From assembly GCF_017355785.1 (NCBI RefSeq), contig NZ_JAFEWE010000017.1, forward strand, positions 1-64,000: 64,000 bases of DNA, written 5' to 3'. The translations under genes were made by a program, and so were the position numbers. Shown here in pieces: positions 26,593-35,696 of this stretch (its first letter is position 1; each line of letters opens with the position of its first letter). Source of the DNA: Desertivirga arenae (GTDB lineage Bacteria; Bacteroidota; Bacteroidia; Sphingobacteriales; Sphingobacteriaceae). The notes under the pieces were generated by a model, which was not told the origin of the DNA, did not search any database, and saw nothing but the letters and a program-made list of their open reading frames with translations.

Positions 26593-27201
26593 ATGCCGCA
26601 TCCAACTGATCCAAAAATAGACGCATACATCGAAAATGCAGCTGGTTTTGCCCAACCGATCCTCAAACATATAAGAGGTTTAATCCACAAGGCGTGTCCG
26701 GAGATTAAAGAAACCATGAAATGGGGAATGCCTTTTTTCGACTATAAAGGCCCTGTTTGTAATATAGCAGCATTTAAACAGCACTGTGCATTCGGCTTCT
26801 GGAAGGGAGCTTTGCTGGATGATCCTCAGGATTTGCTTAAGGTAAATGCAGATCAGGCGATGGGACAGTTTGGCCGGATAGCATCAATCGAGAATCTTCC
26901 CGAAGACGATATCATTATGGATTATGTTAGAAAGGCAGCGCATCTGAACGAATTGGATAAGAAAGTATCTAAAAAGGTTTTGGAGAGGACTGATATAATT
27001 GTTCCTGAATTCTTGACAGAGGCTTTGAATAAAAACCCGCTTGCAAAAGAAAATTTTGAAAAATTTAGTTATTCGCATCGAAAGGAATATGTTGAATGGA
27101 TCACAGAGGCTAAAACAGAAACAACAAGAAACAAACGTTTAGATACTATGATAGAATGGGTTAGCGAAGGCAAATCACGTAACTGGAAATATAGTCGATA
27201 A
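26593..27201 (+). CDS. DUF1801/YdeI-like protein
   Basis: The 202-residue protein has an N-terminal DUF1801 domain (about residues 15-120, with IHKACPEIKETMKWGMPFFDYKGP and KQHCAFGFWKG), a YdhG-like fold of unknown biochemical function. The C-terminal part (about 135-200) matches the small YdeI/OmpD-associated region (ALNKNPLAKENFEKFSYSHRKEYVEWI). It is cytosolic, with no signal peptide. It stands alone between a terminator and a lipoprotein gene. Confidence 0.88.
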   Translation: MPHPTDPKIDAYIENAAGFAQPILKHIRGLIHKACPEIKETMKWGMPFFDYKGPVCNIAAFKQHCAFGFWKGALLDDPQDLLKVNADQAMGQFGRIASIENLPEDDIIMDYVRKAAHLNELDKKVSKKVLERTDIIVPEFLTEALNKNPLAKENFEKFSYSHRKEYVEWITEAKTETTRNKRLDTMIEWVSEGKSRNWKYSR

Positions 27202-27258
27202 GCCCAGGGTAAACTTTCCTTTAAATATAGTGTTAATGATTTATTAAACTAAAAGGAA

Positions 27259-27843
27259 ATGAAAATCAAGTATTTAAAAACAATTGCAATAGCTGCACTG
27301 CCTTTAGCTATTGCCTGTTCCAATAAAACGGGCAGCACATCTGAATCTGATTCAACTGCTACTGCCTCTGAGACTTCAGCAGACGGCACAGCTACAGATA
27401 ATAGCTCAACAGCCTCATTCGTGACTTTGAACACCAGCTCAAGCACAGGTGCAGGCACCGGTTCGGGCTCTATTATTCAGGATACAGAGTCCGGTGGTGG
27501 CTATATCTATGCAGATACTCGCAAACCTATTAGTGATGATATGTTGTTTGTCAATGTCAGTACAGGAGATACGCTATACGGACCTACAGGCAATATCGTT
27601 AACAATGCCTTAATTCAACAAGACGGTGTATGGAAGCTTGATGAAACTAAGATCAAGAGAGACGGCAATAGTATAAAAATCAAATCAGGAGACGACAAGT
27701 TGAAGATGGACAACGATGAGATGAAGGTGAAGAGTGGAGATTCGAAAATGAAGGTTGAAACCGGAGACGATGCAAAGCTTAAGACTCCTGATTCGAAGAC
27801 AAAAGTTGAAGAAGATGGGGAAACAACCGTGAAGCCGAAATAA
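27259..27843 (+). CDS. Low-complexity lipoprotein
   Basis: This 194-residue protein has a lipoprotein signal (LPLAIAC, Cys20) and should be membrane-anchored. A Ser/Thr-rich linker (about 22-75) leads to a short folded part (DTRKPISDDMLFVNVSTGDTLYG) of a type often seen in small Bacteroidota lipoproteins. The C-terminal 70 residues repeat a charged K-x-K-x-GD pattern (KIKSGDDKLKM, MKVKSGDSKMKVETGDD). I do not recognise a functional family. It is convergent with eutC, 19 bases away. Confidence 0.8.
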   Translation: MKIKYLKTIAIAALPLAIACSNKTGSTSESDSTATASETSADGTATDNSSTASFVTLNTSSSTGAGTGSGSIIQDTESGGGYIYADTRKPISDDMLFVNVSTGDTLYGPTGNIVNNALIQQDGVWKLDETKIKRDGNSIKIKSGDDKLKMDNDEMKVKSGDSKMKVETGDDAKLKTPDSKTKVEEDGETTVKPK

Positions 27844-27862
27844 GATTATTTTTGGAGGAGGA

Positions 27863-28648
27863 TCAGGTTAGCCTTTTATCCTCTTCCTTTTCCTGCCCTC
27901 CGCTAATTTCTTTCAGTAAAACTCCGCTGAGCTTCCTGCTCATACTCTCATTTACCAGGTATAAAATCCTTTCGGCAGCTGTGATATAATCCAGTCCCTG
28001 CACGCTAATGTTTGAGATGCAGTTACGGCTTTCATCGGTTAAACCGGGCTTAGGATCATAAGTAAGATAGGCTCCCATGCTATCGGGACAAGTCAGGCCA
28101 GGGCGTTCACCAATAAAAATTATCGATAAAGAAGCCTGCAATAATGAGGCGATTTGATCAGCGATAGCCACCCTGCCGTTTTGAACCAAAATAAGAGGAG
28201 CTAAGGTATAACCCATTTCACCCAGCTGAGGAACCAGTTCATGGAGCAATGGTAAGGCATGCTGGTTAATTGCAGAAGCAGAAAGACCATCGGCAAGTAC
28301 CAGGGAAACATCGTAACCTTTTCTGGGGTAAATTTTCAAACTTTGAAATGATTCATCACTTAAGTTTCTTCCCCAATCTGGCCGTGAAAGGTAGGAGCTT
28401 CTGTTAATCGCCTTACTTTTAAGGATGTAATGTTCCATATCTATCACCTTCAGCTCATTACTTATTAGCTGCAGGTCCAGCTCAGAATACACTGCGTCGC
28501 GGGCATGGGCGTGTGACATCTTGAACTCGAGCAATTCGTTCAACGGCATACTACAGCCCGCCCTTCCTACTGCTATCCGTGCCTGGGTGAACTGCTTTAA
28601 GTCACTGTACAAATCATTTTTTACAAATCGATTTTTTAGCGCTCCCAT
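27863..28648 (-). CDS. eutC: Ethanolamine ammonia-lyase small subunit
   Basis: EutC and EutB form the adenosylcobalamin-dependent enzyme that converts ethanolamine to acetaldehyde and ammonia. The 261-residue protein, slightly shorter than E. coli EutC (295), has TQARIAVGRAGCSMPLNELLEFKMSHAHARDAV near the start and DVSLVLADGLSASAINQHA and FIGERPGLTCPDSMGAYLTYDP later, all EutC signatures. It is 9 bases after eutB in a three-gene operon with the permease. Confidence 0.95.
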   Translation of the reverse strand: MGALKNRFVKNDLYSDLKQFTQARIAVGRAGCSMPLNELLEFKMSHAHARDAVYSELDLQLISNELKVIDMEHYILKSKAINRSSYLSRPDWGRNLSDESFQSLKIYPRKGYDVSLVLADGLSASAINQHALPLLHELVPQLGEMGYTLAPLILVQNGRVAIADQIASLLQASLSIIFIGERPGLTCPDSMGAYLTYDPKPGLTDESRNCISNISVQGLDYITAAERILYLVNESMSRKLSGVLLKEISGGQEKEEDKRLT

Positions 28649-28657
28649 ATTAAATCC

Positions 28658-30034
28658 TTAAAAATTCATCACGTTTAAAAGCCCTTTTCTTTTATCCTGT
28701 AGTACCCCCGTTTCCCTATCGAAAATCCCCCTCTTTACCAGCCAGTCCTCAAACTCAGGAGCAGGCCTTAGACCAAGTAATTTTCGAATATAGAGCGCAT
28801 CGTGGAATGATGTAGATTGATAGTTAAGCATGATATCATCAGCACCAGGTACACCCATAATAAAGGTACAACCTGCTACAGCCAGAAGAGTAAGTAAGTT
28901 GTCCATATCATCCTGATCGGCTTCTGCATGATTTGTATAACATATATCCACACCCATGGGAAGTCCTAAAAGTTTACCGCAAAAGTGGTCTTCCAAAGCA
29001 GCACGAATGATCTGTTTTCCATCGTATAAGTATTCAGGGCCGATAAAGCCAACTACAGAATTAACCAGAAGAGGCTTAAACTTACGAGCTAAAGCGTATG
29101 CCCTTGCCTCACAGGTTTGCTGGTCTACCCCGTGGTGGGCATTGGCAGAAAGACAGCTACCCTGCCCCGTTTCGAAATACATCACATTATTCCCCTCCGT
29201 TCCGCGGTTCAACTCCAGAGTAGCCTGATACGCTTCTTCTATCAAAGAAATATTAACCCCGAAACTTGAATTAGCTTTTTCTGTTCCGGCAATAGATTGA
29301 AAAGCCAGATCAACGGGGGCATCCTGGCGTATCAGTTCGAGCGTAGTAGTTAAATGTGTTAATACACAAGATTGAGTAGGAATATCATAATGTTGCCTGA
29401 GCCTGTCTATCAACTGCAGGAGCTTTAATACTGTTTCCGGATTGTCGGTAGCTGGGTTTATCCCAATCACGGCATCACCACTACCATATAAGAGCCCGTC
29501 GATGATGCTGGCAGCTATACCACGAGGATCATCAGTAGGATGATTTGGTTGTAAGCGGGTAGAGAAGCGGCCTTTGAGGCCTATTGTGTTTCGAAAAGCA
29601 GTGATCACCTCACATTTATTGGCAACTGCAATTAAGTCCTGGTTCCGCATTACTTTGGAAACCGCTGCTACCATTTCAGGGGTAAGACCGGAGGCCAAAG
29701 CTGCCAATGAATAAGCGTCCGCTTCATCACTCAGCAGCCAATCGCGGAACTCTCCCACTGTAAAATAATCTATCGGACCAAAGGCTGCTTTGTTATGAGT
29801 GTCTATAATCAGACGTGTAATCTCATCCTCCTCGCAGGGAATCACAAATTCACTGAGGAAAACTTTCAATGGAAGATCGGCCAATACAAACTGAGCTGCA
29901 ACCCTTTCATGATACGTTTCTGCAGCCAGGCCAGCAAGAGCATCTCCAGAGCGAAAAGGTGAGGCTTTGGCCATCAAATCCTTCAGATCTGTAAAACTGT
30001 AAGCGATATTTCTTATGCTTGTTTTATATGCCAT
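28658..30034 (-). CDS. eutB: Ethanolamine ammonia-lyase large subunit
   Basis: EutB carries the active site of adenosylcobalamin-dependent ethanolamine ammonia-lyase. I choose the ATG at 30034 (MAYKTSIRNIAYSF), which has AGGAAGAG upstream and gives 458 residues, close to E. coli EutB (453). Substrate-site segments are intact: FSTRLQPNHP, VIGINPATDN, MYFETGQGS and DICYTNHAEADQ. The gene overlaps the permease end by 11 bases. No eutA reactivase or microcompartment genes are adjacent. Confidence 0.96.
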   Translation of the reverse strand: MAYKTSIRNIAYSFTDLKDLMAKASPFRSGDALAGLAAETYHERVAAQFVLADLPLKVFLSEFVIPCEEDEITRLIIDTHNKAAFGPIDYFTVGEFRDWLLSDEADAYSLAALASGLTPEMVAAVSKVMRNQDLIAVANKCEVITAFRNTIGLKGRFSTRLQPNHPTDDPRGIAASIIDGLLYGSGDAVIGINPATDNPETVLKLLQLIDRLRQHYDIPTQSCVLTHLTTTLELIRQDAPVDLAFQSIAGTEKANSSFGVNISLIEEAYQATLELNRGTEGNNVMYFETGQGSCLSANAHHGVDQQTCEARAYALARKFKPLLVNSVVGFIGPEYLYDGKQIIRAALEDHFCGKLLGLPMGVDICYTNHAEADQDDMDNLLTLLAVAGCTFIMGVPGADDIMLNYQSTSFHDALYIRKLLGLRPAPEFEDWLVKRGIFDRETGVLQDKRKGLLNVMNF

Positions 30035-31373
30035 GTTCCAACTCTTCCTGATGTAATTTATGGTATTGATCATTATTCTTTTTACCCCGGTCTGTAAGAT
30101 AAAAAAGTGCTGCCATGATTAACATTCCGCTAAGAAACAGCAGACTCAACAACAAATTATAATAGACGATCGCCGTTAGCGATACAAGGGAAAGCAGGAG
30201 CGCCAGCAAGGGAAAAAGAGGATAGAAGGGAGCTTTGTAGGGCCTTTCCATGTCAGGTTCCTTTTTTCTTAGACGAAAAAGACTGAACATACTCATAATG
30301 TACATTACTACAGCGCCTAATACGGACAGCACTATTACCTGGTTGGTTGTGCCGCTCAGAATGGAAACAATTCCAACAAATGCTCCAGCCAGCAAAGCCC
30401 AATGCGGAACTTGCGTTCGGGAATGGACCTGCGATAATACAGCAGGCAAAAAGCCACTTCGCGCGAGTGCAAATATTTCCCTGGAATAACCAATAATAAT
30501 ACTATGAAATGAAGCTATCAATCCGAAAAGTCCGATACCAGCGAAAAGCTTTGTAAGACTATTGGACTTCCCCAGCACCATTCCTATAGATTCTGGTAAA
30601 GGATAATCTATATTACTTAGCTTTTTCCAATCGCCAATTCCTCCAGTAAAGATCATTACTCCCAAGGCCAGCGCAACCAGGGTTAATATCCCAGAAATAT
30701 ACCCTTTCGGGATGTTTCGATGAGGATCTTCAACTTCCTCAGCTACCAGCGCAACCCCTTCAATCGCAAGATAGAACCATATGGCAAAAGGCAAAGCAGC
30801 AAATACTCCCTGCCATCCATAAGGCATTGAATCCCGCATGAAGTTTTCAGTTTGATAAGAAGGCGCTACAATTCCTATAAAAAGGAGTAATTCTGCAACA
30901 GCAAGCAGAGTAACAATAAGCGAAAAAGTTGCTGATTCCTTGATTCCAAGCAGGTTAATTCCAGTGAATATTACATAAGATCCTATAGCTACCCAGACAA
31001 CAGGAAGAGCGGGATAAAGAAAATTAACATACGCACCTAATGCAAAAGCAATTGCCGGAGGTGCAAGAACAAATTCGATCAGGGTAGCGTATCCTGAAAC
31101 AAATCCACCCCATTTTCCAAATGCTCTAAAAGCATATTCAAAAGGACCGCCTGCATTAGGAATGGACGTAGTTAATTCTGTGAAACTAAAGATAAAAGTT
31201 ACATACATTACTGTTACCAGAAGTGTCGAGATCAAAAAACCTACAGTCCCGGCTACTCCCCAGCCGTAATTCCATCCAAAATATTCCCCTGAGATAACTA
31301 AACCGACAGCAATAGCCCAAACATGCAGAGGTTTTAACGCTTTTTTCAGTGAAGTGGTAGAATTTAAAATCAT
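30024..31373 (-). CDS. eat: Ethanolamine permease, APC family
   Basis: The 449-residue inner-membrane protein has about twelve hydrophobic segments of the amino acid-polyamine-organocation superfamily. It opens SLKKALKPLHVWAIAVGLVISGEYFGWNYGWG and has SIPNAGGPFEYAFRAFG, features of the ethanolamine permease subfamily. It is the first gene of the eat-eutB-eutC operon and overlaps eutB by 11 bases, so uptake and cleavage of ethanolamine are co-expressed. No promoter of the usual type is obvious in the 160 bases upstream. Confidence 0.92.
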   Translation of the reverse strand: MILNSTTSLKKALKPLHVWAIAVGLVISGEYFGWNYGWGVAGTVGFLISTLLVTVMYVTFIFSFTELTTSIPNAGGPFEYAFRAFGKWGGFVSGYATLIEFVLAPPAIAFALGAYVNFLYPALPVVWVAIGSYVIFTGINLLGIKESATFSLIVTLLAVAELLLFIGIVAPSYQTENFMRDSMPYGWQGVFAALPFAIWFYLAIEGVALVAEEVEDPHRNIPKGYISGILTLVALALGVMIFTGGIGDWKKLSNIDYPLPESIGMVLGKSNSLTKLFAGIGLFGLIASFHSIIIGYSREIFALARSGFLPAVLSQVHSRTQVPHWALLAGAFVGIVSILSGTTNQVIVLSVLGAVVMYIMSMFSLFRLRKKEPDMERPYKAPFYPLFPLLALLLSLVSLTAIVYYNLLLSLLFLSGMLIMAALFYLTDRGKKNNDQYHKLHQEELEHGI

Positions 31374-31535
31374 AGACGGATTTCTCCTCTCAATATAGGG
31401 AAATCCAGTGGAAAGTGGAAATCAGCTCTCCTGTTTTGGGATTGTAACACGATATGTTTTATAAAAGTTTATTTAAGCATTAAACCTCGGCACTCTCATA
31501 ATGTCATAGAAATATCACACACTTAGATTTTAATT

Positions 31536-32258
31536 ATGAACACAATTAAACTTATTACAATCACCGCTCTTGTTTTTCTCTATTCTTTTGTTGATGGGCA
31601 ACCTTCTTTCAGGGCGTCTTATTCTGAATATTTTGTTGAGGTTCCTGTGAGGGGCCGTTTTACTGTTTCATTAGGGGAAGAGTCTATTAGTAGTATAAAT
31701 GGAAGGTTTAGGTTTTTTGATCTAAGAGAAGGGCTTCATCCAATTGTTATTGAGCACAACGATAGGCTTGTATACCGGGCAGAAGTAATTGTTAAGCCAG
31801 GTATGAGAACAATTACCGTTTTAAATCAGAATGTACTTAAGCTGGTAAAGGACCTTGACCTGGGAAGGTGCAGCTATGACAACTGGGATAAACCTTTGAG
31901 TGAAGGTTATAACAATCGACCTGGCAGGCCTTATGTTAACAATTGTCCTCCTTTAATGACGCCTGCTGCTTTTGAACGGTTTTCAAAATCTCTGAAACAA
32001 GCAAGTTTCGACAAGAATAAATTATCCGTTATAGACTTAACAACCCCTTATGCAGGTTTCACTGTAGATCAGGTTCTGGATGTTGTTAAGCTTATGGATT
32101 TTTCAGATGGTAAAATTTCTGCAGTGCGGAAAATGTTTCCTTCTGTGGCTGACCCTGAAAATGCATTCCTATTGTTTGATGCATTTGACTTCCAGAAAGA
32201 CAAGGATAAGGTTAAGTCGATCATTGTTTCGGAAAGTTATCACAGAGTGGGAGGGTAA
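31536..32258 (+). CDS. Exported DUF4476 protein
   Basis: The 240-residue protein has a signal peptide (about residues 1-21, ending FVDGQ) and a beta-rich N-terminal part. The C-terminal 100 residues match the DUF4476 pattern (MTPAAFERFSKSLKQASFDKN, then VDQVLDVVKLMDFSDGKISAVRK). DUF4476 is widespread in Bacteroidota and its role is unknown. It is monocistronic and ends in a bidirectional terminator shared with the convergent prephenate dehydrogenase gene. Confidence 0.85.
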   Translation: MNTIKLITITALVFLYSFVDGQPSFRASYSEYFVEVPVRGRFTVSLGEESISSINGRFRFFDLREGLHPIVIEHNDRLVYRAEVIVKPGMRTITVLNQNVLKLVKDLDLGRCSYDNWDKPLSEGYNNRPGRPYVNNCPPLMTPAAFERFSKSLKQASFDKNKLSVIDLTTPYAGFTVDQVLDVVKLMDFSDGKISAVRKMFPSVADPENAFLLFDAFDFQKDKDKVKSIIVSESYHRVGG

Positions 32259-32280
32259 AACCGCCGTGTGGTTATACAAC

Positions 32281-32309
32281 AAAAGCTTCTCTGTGAACGA
32301 GAAGCTTTT
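32281..32309. terminator. Bidirectional terminator
   Basis: AAAAGCTTCTC (32281-32291) pairs perfectly with GAGAAGCTTTT (32299-32309) around a 7-nt loop. It lies between two convergent genes and has T-runs on both strands. Confidence 0.9.
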
Positions 32310-32323
32310 ATTGTCACCTGGAC

Positions 32324-33580
32324 TTATGATGTTAGTTTTTGTATGAGCCGGGCGCTTTGCCTTGCTCCTTCCTGAAGTCTATCGGCAAAGAAATCTTTCA
32401 CCTGGTTAAAGTGAGAAAGATATCCCTCCATATCTCCATACTCAATAATAGAAGCCCATTCGCGAACTGCGGAATGGAACTCGAGATCGTCTGCCCTGAT
32501 ATGTTTGTCGTACAAAGCCGTTTGAATGGTTTCTTCCAACAAGTCATCATTTTTAAATAAATACTCCGCAATGCCGAGTCGCAAACGAAACGGAGGTGTT
32601 TGGCAGATCAAGTTTTCGTAAGGATTAATGTTGAGCTTATGCCATGCATCTACCATTGCAAGCAAACTTAAATGCGAGTTAGGATGATGGTGCTTAGGAT
32701 CAGTACTCATTTTAAAATCGCCCATTACTTCCTGGTCAAGAGTAATAAAGTCCCTTTCCCCGTGGAACACAAACTCTTTCGCTTCCTGAAGACGTTTTCT
32801 AAAGGCTCCCTCATCTTCACAGATCATCATCTTAAATAGTTCAGATTCGGATTTGGCATATTGCCTCACTTGTTTCCTGGCAAAAGGATTAAGTATGGCA
32901 AGGCCAGCGTAAACGTGCGCCTTGTAGCTAAATATTCTCAGGGTAGTTAATATCTTAACGTTATCGATTCCGGTTGAATAAGCTCCATGATCCCAGGGAT
33001 AAAAACCAGAGTTTTTCCAGGCCGTTCCCATGCTTTCGAAACCCATATGGGTAACAGCCTGAGTATCGGCCATGATCTGGTCATGCATGTGATAGTTTTC
33101 AACCTCTATAATTTCGGACTCCAGAGCCTCAAAGATTGGCAGGACCCGTAAATAATTCTCTTTATTTATACGGTGGGGTACAATGACTAGCTTTTGACCT
33201 TCTGTTGAAAATGCAGGACCATGAAGAGAATGACATGTAAAAATATGAACATCAGAAGGAAGATATTTCTCGAAAGCCTCAATCTCCGGATCCTTCACAG
33301 AAGTTTGCCCCGCGATAACCGCTCCGTATTTTACAGAATCGGCAGTAGCTGCTACCACCTGACCTATTTTTGCTGCTTCGACAGCATACATCAGGAAGTC
33401 GGATTTTCGAGCAACAGCTTTTGCAGATTCAAGCACAGTAACAGATGTTCCCTGGAAGGCGTTTCTCAGCAACTCATAACGCTCGGGCAAGTCACAGCCA
33501 TAAACGGAATAGCCTTTCTCCGACCACTTCCGGGCATAAATTGAGCCCATGTCTCCAAGTCCTATTATTCCAATATTCAT
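32324..33580 (-). CDS. Prephenate dehydrogenase of the fungal TYR1 type
   Basis: The enzyme should oxidise prephenate to 4-hydroxyphenylpyruvate in tyrosine synthesis. From the ATG at 33580 it has 418 residues and opens with a Rossmann motif, IGIIGLGDMGS. Segments such as PEIEAFEKYLPSD, HSLHGP (117-122), ADTQAVTHMGFESMG, HVYAGLAILNP and PNSHLSLLAMVD resemble yeast Tyr1p rather than bacterial TyrA, as I recall those sequences. The length also fits Tyr1p (452) better than typical TyrA. No other aromatic pathway gene is adjacent. It could be a bacterial branch from which the fungal gene derives, or the reverse. Confidence 0.85.
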   Translation of the reverse strand: MNIGIIGLGDMGSIYARKWSEKGYSVYGCDLPERYELLRNAFQGTSVTVLESAKAVARKSDFLMYAVEAAKIGQVVAATADSVKYGAVIAGQTSVKDPEIEAFEKYLPSDVHIFTCHSLHGPAFSTEGQKLVIVPHRINKENYLRVLPIFEALESEIIEVENYHMHDQIMADTQAVTHMGFESMGTAWKNSGFYPWDHGAYSTGIDNVKILTTLRIFSYKAHVYAGLAILNPFARKQVRQYAKSESELFKMMICEDEGAFRKRLQEAKEFVFHGERDFITLDQEVMGDFKMSTDPKHHHPNSHLSLLAMVDAWHKLNINPYENLICQTPPFRLRLGIAEYLFKNDDLLEETIQTALYDKHIRADDLEFHSAVREWASIIEYGDMEGYLSHFNQVKDFFADRLQEGARQSARLIQKLTS

Positions 33581-33654
33581 CACGGTAAACTTAGAGAAAA
33601 AATTTTGGAAGTTCAGGAAGCGCAAAACACCATAGTAAATGAAAAAGGTCTATT

Positions 33655-34746
33655 TCAATGCTCCATCGCTGTTGCTATTACCCCTCCATAAGATCCATGA
33701 ACCGGATATTCCAGATTTAAAAAACCTACAATAGTTTTTGCTAACTGGTTATTATAATAGTGTTGTTTCTCTTTCATTTCTCCCAGTGCTTGGGTATCAG
33801 GACCCATAATCATGAACCAGGTATGATTTGAACCCTTTTGCAAGACCCCATGACTTCTCCAGGATTTTCTTCCGTTACCTCTTCCGTGGTCCGTGGTGAT
33901 CACCAAGGTGGTTTTATCGCGATACTGTTCATCAGACTGTATCCAATTCCATACTTCCTGTATATAAGCATCGGTTTTATTCGCCGACTTCAGATAAGAT
34001 AAGTAATGCCCTCCATGTGCATATTCATCTGTTTCTCCATAAGCAATTAACAAGAACTTAGGTTTACTATTAGCAAAGTACTCACTCGCGTATTGATGAG
34101 TAATTTTATCATAACGGGTACTAGACCACGGACTTGGAGATGTTTTATGCAATTGATTTAAAAATCTCTCCCGTGCGCTTAGTTTTTGAGCCCCTAACGT
34201 GTCATTCCCGGCATTTACATGAACTCCTGATCGCTGTTGATTCAATATATAATGAAAAACATCCCAGGAGGCAAATGCTGCTACCTTATCCTTATATTCC
34301 ATTTTCTTGTTCAGGAACTCCAAAACTGTTTGGTTAGGGTTATTCCGCTTAGCATTGCTCTTTATACGTTTATCAGGGAAACCTGTAAGAAGTTCGTTAT
34401 AGCCAGGGTAGGAGAATCTAAACTTGTTCCTGACATTAACTTTATTACCAAGACTACGATTACCGTAGATTTGGCCCTCTTTCGCAATTGTACCCCATAT
34501 AAAGGGTAAAAGCTTTTCTCTTCTTTTTATAGGATCGTTGTCCCAATATTGACTGTCGGCATCTGCAGCATCTTCTACAAATCTTTTATCATGCAGTATA
34601 TCTTTATCTGCTCCCTGAAAAATTTCCTGCCAACGCATACCATCCAGTGTAATAAGAACAACATTTTCGGTCCTTGATTGTCCTACAACTGAAATAGCTG
34701 GCAAAAGAAAAAGCAGAGTGATTGTCGTTAAAAATCCAACTCTCAT
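33655..34746 (-). CDS. Exported alkaline-phosphatase-fold hydrolase
   Basis: The 363-residue protein has a signal peptide (ending near VVGQS, residue 23) and the alkaline phosphatase/nucleotide pyrophosphatase fold. Metal and nucleophile regions are visible: LITLDGMRW (first Asp), FRFSYPGYNELLTG (likely Ser nucleophile), YGETDEYAHGGHY (Asp and His) and TTDHGRG (Asp-His). It should hydrolyse a phosphate ester or diester in the periplasm, but the substrate is unknown. It is 75 bases upstream of the prephenate dehydrogenase gene on the same strand and is divergent from the gene at 34854. Confidence 0.85.
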   Translation of the reverse strand: MRVGFLTTITLLFLLPAISVVGQSRTENVVLITLDGMRWQEIFQGADKDILHDKRFVEDAADADSQYWDNDPIKRREKLLPFIWGTIAKEGQIYGNRSLGNKVNVRNKFRFSYPGYNELLTGFPDKRIKSNAKRNNPNQTVLEFLNKKMEYKDKVAAFASWDVFHYILNQQRSGVHVNAGNDTLGAQKLSARERFLNQLHKTSPSPWSSTRYDKITHQYASEYFANSKPKFLLIAYGETDEYAHGGHYLSYLKSANKTDAYIQEVWNWIQSDEQYRDKTTLVITTDHGRGNGRKSWRSHGVLQKGSNHTWFMIMGPDTQALGEMKEKQHYYNNQLAKTIVGFLNLEYPVHGSYGGVIATAMEH

Positions 34747-34853
34747 AGTATCTTGTTTTAAGCTATAACAAGGAATACAAAAGACAAGTTGGCTTTTTGT
34801 TGTTATTATAAATTTATATTTTCACCCCTGGCTATTAACCTTACATTAACACT

Positions 34854-35639
34854 ATGAAAAAAGGACTATTTAAAACTCTTTCAATAGCTCTTCTGCTGAT
34901 CATCTCCTCGACGATTCAGGGGCAGGATACAGCAAGCGTAAAAAAAAGAGCTGCTACAACTACAGCTCCGGTTAAGAAAACATCTGTAAGTCCATCAAAA
35001 CCTTTACAAAGAACCCGCAGCAGTGCGCCTGTAACTACATCAGGAACAATTCAGTCAACAACGACAAAAGCGATACCTGGCCGGCAAGCACCGGCTGCAT
35101 ATCAACCAGGCCCCACTAACAACACATTGGCGGGGCAGTACGATGAACTAGTTAAACGATCCTGGATGCAGCAAGGCTATCAGGTAGTTAATCCCAATAG
35201 GTTAAGGAACCTTTGGAAAAGTGTTCAGGATAGCTTAAGAGTATATAGGACGCAAGCGGCTCCACTTAAAGCTAAAATTTCGGAACAGGAAAAGTCTATT
35301 CAAAATTTAAAGGCCCAGGTATCAGAAGGTGAACAGAATCTGGAAGAGTCGAAATCAAGCATCGATCAGGTGAGTCTTTTAGGTATGAAAGTAGATAAAT
35401 CGACATATAATACGATTATGTGGGGCATCGTTATTACCTTAGCTGCCGCTTTATTAATTGTGTTATTTACCGCTGGCCGAAGCATCAGGGAAGCAAAATA
35501 TCGGAGACAGCTATTTGATGAAATGTCGGCTGAATACCAGGCTTACAAAATAAAGGCTAACGACAAAGAGAAAAAACTAGCCCGGGAGCTACAGACTGAG
35601 CGTAACAGGGTTGAGGAATTGTTGGAAAAAAACAAGTAA
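34854..35639 (+). CDS. Unrecognised membrane protein with coiled coils
   Basis: This 261-residue protein has a signal peptide (about residues 1-23, ending TIQGQ), a Ser/Thr/Pro/Lys-rich linker (about 25-90), a coiled-coil stretch (about 130-175, KISEQEKSIQNLKAQVSEGEQNL), a membrane helix (about 188-208, MWGIVITLAAALLIVLF) and a second charged helix at the C-terminus. The topology suggests a bitopic protein with its linker in the periplasm. I do not recognise the family. It precedes lnt by 57 bases on the same strand. Confidence 0.75.
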   Translation: MKKGLFKTLSIALLLIISSTIQGQDTASVKKRAATTTAPVKKTSVSPSKPLQRTRSSAPVTTSGTIQSTTTKAIPGRQAPAAYQPGPTNNTLAGQYDELVKRSWMQQGYQVVNPNRLRNLWKSVQDSLRVYRTQAAPLKAKISEQEKSIQNLKAQVSEGEQNLEESKSSIDQVSLLGMKVDKSTYNTIMWGIVITLAAALLIVLFTAGRSIREAKYRRQLFDEMSAEYQAYKIKANDKEKKLARELQTERNRVEELLEKNK

Positions 35640-35696
35640 TTCTATAGCTACGGTAAGGCAAAATAAGGCAGCATACACTGAATTTATTACCAAAAC

